Shown one piece after another: positions 4,642 to 7,046 of a stretch of DNA of 7,046 nucleotides (its first letter is position 1; the number at the start of each line of letters is the position of its first letter). This DNA is from Selenomonadaceae bacterium (GTDB lineage: Bacteria > Bacillota > Negativicutes > Selenomonadales > Selenomonadaceae): positions 1 through 7,046 of the forward strand of contig JAEEGN010000271.1 of the NCBI GenBank assembly GCA_016280345.1, in the 5' to 3' direction. The translations under genes and the position numbers were made by a program. The notes under the pieces were generated by a model. It saw only the letters and a list, made by a program, of their open reading frames with translations, had not been told where the DNA came from and made no database searches.

Positions 4642-7046
4642 GCGAGACAAATGAAAGCACCTCCCGCACCGTGCGGCTCTTTTCCGGCGAACGCTATGTG
4701 CTTGGCGCAGAAGACGCATTTGCCGTGCTGAAAAGCGGCGAAGCGGAAATCTATGCCTCTTCCCATACGGACGTCAGCTCCTCCTACCGGCAGATCTACC
4801 TGATCGAGAGAATCCCCGGCGACGCGGTCTTTGCTGCGGCCAGCGACATCGGCTACACGGAGATATTCATCTACGCCGCCTCGGATGTCGAGCTCGAGGT
4901 CTATCCGGCCGGCATGCGGAAAAACGCCGATGGGGAAGGGAGCGTAAGCGTCGGGGACCTGCGCGGATGGATTCTCGGCTGGTTCGGCGCGCTGCGCCGG
5001 AACGACTGGCTGGGACGCTTCGCAGACCGGGGCTATGAAATGATCTCCCTTTGGGGGACCGAGAAATTCCTCAGTGAAGCGGAAACGGCCGAAGCCCTCT
5101 GGCACAGCTTCGATGAACATCAGGAAGTCCTGGAGATGTTCCTGAGCGGTCGTTTCAAGAGAGAGGACACCGACTCGGAAAAACGCCTGCAATACCTGAA
5201 AAAGCAGGATGAACAGCTGCGGGCCACAGCCGTCAGGAACCTGCTCGGGCAGGAAGCCATCCTGCCGCAGACCACCTCCATGAAGCACGCGGACATCGAC
5301 CTCGTGGCCTTCATCGTCGGCTGTGTCGCCCAGCGGCTCGGGATGGAAAGGAAAGACCTGACCATCGACCCGGACATCCTGAAAAACATGGGGCAGACCG
5401 AGATCATTCGCCGGTTTTGCCAGAAAGCCGGCGTCGCCATCCGCCTCATCACCCTCGAGCCCGGTTGGGAGCATAACGACTGCGGCACCATACTCGGCTA
5501 CTACGGCGAAAAGAAAGAACTCTGCGCGCTGATTCCCGAGACGCCGGACAGCTACCGGCTCGTGCTGCAGGGCAACAGCGAGGGGATTCCCGTTACCGAG
5601 GAAATCGCGGCAAAGATCGACCCGGACGCCTTCGTCTGCTACGCGGGCTTCCCGGCCCGGAAGCTCAGCGTCAAGGACGTGCTGCACTTCATGTTTACCC
5701 AGTGCTGGAAAGCGGACTACCGCACCATCCTGGTCATCAGCATCGTCTCGGGCCTGATCCCGCTCGTCACGCCGATCATCACCCAGACCATTTTCGCGGA
5801 CATCATACCGATACGCGACTGGGCCGGCCTGGCCACTGTCACGCAGGTCATGATGGTCACTGGCTTCACCACGGCGGCCCTGGGGCTCGTCCGGACAATC
5901 GCCGTCATGCGCATCAGCCTGCATCTGGACATGGCTGTGGAAGCGGCCCTCTGGAACCGGCTCCTGTCCCTGCCGACGAAATTCTTCCGGCGGTACCAGA
6001 CCGGCGAGCTGCTGTCCCGCATGGGCGGAATCAACGCCATCAAGAACATGCTGACCGGCTCCTTCGTGGGCAGCGTATTCGGCCTGATCTGCTCCTTCTG
6101 GAGCCTCGGCCTCATGTGCTGGTACAGCCTGAAGCTGACCGGCGCGGCTATGCTCCTCTGGTTCGTCTACTTCATCATCATTGCCTTCTGCTATCGGCGG
6201 GTACTCGGCTTCCAGCGGGAACTGATCGGCGCGAAGAACGAAACTGCCGGACGTATCCAGCAGCTCTTCTCCAGCCTCGCGAAATTCCGCATACAGGGCG
6301 CGGAGACGAGAGCCTTCTACCTCTGGGCGGAAAAATTCGGCGAGGAATGGAAATGGAACCTGAACCTGCGCTGGCAGGGCAACTACAACTCCGTCATCGC
6401 CATGGGGCAGCCGGTATTCCTGAATATGCTGCTCTACTACTTCGTCATGAACAGCGTGAACGACCCGGCCTCCGTCGCCAGCGGGAACGCCATCAGCTAC
6501 TCGAACTACCTGGCGTTCTCGGCGGCCTTCTCCGCGTTCAACGGCACCATCGTCGGATTCGTTCCGCTGGCCATGCAGCTCTTCGGGGCCATCCCGCAGA
6601 TCGAGAACGTCCGGCCGATCCTCGACGAGGAACCGGAAATCACCGAGGACAAGCAGGATGCGGAAGTCCTCTCCGGCGCCATCGAGGCCAGGCATCTGAC
6701 CTTCGGCTACAACGACACCAGGGACATCCTGAAGGACGTCTCCTTCAAGATCGTCGCGGGGGAGACCGTGGCCATCGTCGGCCCGTCGGGCTGCGGCAAG
6801 AGCACGCTGCTCCGGGTGCTGCTGGGCTTCGAGAAGCCGAAGCAGGGCGCCGTCTACTACGACGGCCAGGACCTTGACGCGCTGTCCGTCGGCAGCGTCC
6901 GCTCCCAGATGGGCGTGGTGCTCCAGTCCGGCCAACTCATGGCGGGGGACATCCTGACGAACATCATCGGCACCAAGAAACTCACGGAAGAGGACGCCTG
7001 GGAACCTGCGGAGCAGGCGGGCATCGCCGACGACATCCGCATGATG
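4638..7046 (+). CDS. NHLM ABC transporter, ATP-binding protein (3' end missing)
   Basis: 803 codons are open to the window edge with no stop. The product matches the second ABC protein of NHLM systems. Residues about 12-90 look like a beta-rich, degenerate cyclic-nucleotide-binding-type (cupin-like) domain. A helical linker follows at about 120-205. Residues about 215-345 form a peptidase-like domain with no recognisable active site (AGVAIRLITLEPGWEHND, 264-281). The ABC membrane domain spans about 345-650, with hydrophobic helices near 362-382, 400-420, 475-496, 500-518 and 588-605. The ATPase domain starts near 680, with A-loop Y691, Walker A GPSGCGKST (715-723) and Q-loop Q763. The signature, Walker B and H-loop lie beyond the edge, so its ATPase competence cannot be judged; perhaps 130-150 codons are missing. 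It overlaps the preceding gene by 4 nt. It probably forms a heterodimer with the peptidase-bearing ABC protein. What the N-terminal domain senses is unknown. Confidence 0.92.
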   Translation, partial: MSETNESTSRTVRLFSGERYVLGAEDAFAVLKSGEAEIYASSHTDVSSSYRQIYLIERIPGDAVFAAASDIGYTEIFIYAASDVELEVYPAGMRKNADGEGSVSVGDLRGWILGWFGALRRNDWLGRFADRGYEMISLWGTEKFLSEAETAEALWHSFDEHQEVLEMFLSGRFKREDTDSEKRLQYLKKQDEQLRATAVRNLLGQEAILPQTTSMKHADIDLVAFIVGCVAQRLGMERKDLTIDPDILKNMGQTEIIRRFCQKAGVAIRLITLEPGWEHNDCGTILGYYGEKKELCALIPETPDSYRLVLQGNSEGIPVTEEIAAKIDPDAFVCYAGFPARKLSVKDVLHFMFTQCWKADYRTILVISIVSGLIPLVTPIITQTIFADIIPIRDWAGLATVTQVMMVTGFTTAALGLVRTIAVMRISLHLDMAVEAALWNRLLSLPTKFFRRYQTGELLSRMGGINAIKNMLTGSFVGSVFGLICSFWSLGLMCWYSLKLTGAAMLLWFVYFIIIAFCYRRVLGFQRELIGAKNETAGRIQQLFSSLAKFRIQGAETRAFYLWAEKFGEEWKWNLNLRWQGNYNSVIAMGQPVFLNMLLYYFVMNSVNDPASVASGNAISYSNYLAFSAAFSAFNGTIVGFVPLAMQLFGAIPQIENVRPILDEEPEITEDKQDAEVLSGAIEARHLTFGYNDTRDILKDVSFKIVAGETVAIVGPSGCGKSTLLRVLLGFEKPKQGAVYYDGQDLDALSVGSVRSQMGVVLQSGQLMAGDILTNIIGTKKLTEEDAWEPAEQAGIADDIRMM

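Noticed and set aside
5478..5489. NDCG in the second ABC protein (C282) as a C39 catalytic cysteine.
   Set aside because: The surroundings lack the GAASLAM-type helix and the expected glutamine six residues earlier. It falls after the LEPGW segment, late in the domain, where a nucleophile would not sit.
5702..6877. A 391-codon + strand frame inside the second ABC gene.
   Set aside because: It is out of frame with the true gene and gives a His-, Arg- and Pro-rich product with no domain.
4593..6935. A 780-codon open frame on the minus strand, opposite the second ABC gene.
   Set aside because: It is a shadow of GC-rich codons in the true gene. The + strand frame from 4638 gives a full ABC architecture with Walker A, while the minus product is rich in Asp, Gly, Val and His with no recognisable domain and no start signal.
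7041..7046. Truncation or pseudogene status of the second ABC gene.
   Set aside because: The frame is open with no stop or frameshift up to the last base, so the missing end is due to the window edge.

Overview
The window is most of one export operon on the + strand. Four genes are packed head to tail and encode a peptide-secretion machine of the NHLM type, the transporter set that accompanies peptides with nitrile-hydratase-like or Nif11-like leaders (NHLP). Base composition is GC-rich and even, and codon use is uniform. Shine-Dalgarno sites are strong. The first gene is an adaptor of the kind that works with outer-membrane channels, so the host is most likely a diderm (Gram-negative-type) bacterium. 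The sequence does not fix the phylum; a gut or sediment anaerobe such as a Negativicute, Synergistete or desulfovibrio-like organism would fit, but that is a guess.

Layout. Positions 2-37 look like the last codons of an upstream gene ending in TGA. Positions 38-260 are intergenic. They hold a large GC-rich stem-loop followed by TTTT (54-122), then a good sigma70-type promoter (120-147) whose elements lie in a perfect 6-bp inverted repeat, then a leader of about 107 nt with a small hairpin just before the ribosome binding site. The operon follows: an RND/MacA-like membrane fusion protein (261-1451); the NHLM HlyD-like secretion protein (1452-2417, no gap); an ABC transporter with an N-terminal C39 leader peptidase (2419-4641, 1-nt gap); and a second ABC protein with an N-terminal sensor-like domain and a degenerate middle domain (4638 to the window edge, 4-nt ATGA overlap, 3' end missing).

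How the parts may work together (inference from the families). The C39 domain of the third protein cuts a leader, probably after a double-glycine-type site. The two ABC proteins probably pair in the inner membrane to drive export. The NHLM secretion protein joins them to the periplasm, and the RND-like adaptor could extend the path to a TolC-like channel. No precursor peptide, modification enzyme, immunity gene or outer-membrane channel is visible here, so the cargo is unknown and must lie outside the window.

The system type is known. The most unusual parts are the pairing of two unlike adaptors and the layered regulatory region in front of the operon. No tRNA, rRNA, CRISPR array, insertion sequence or substantial repeat was found.
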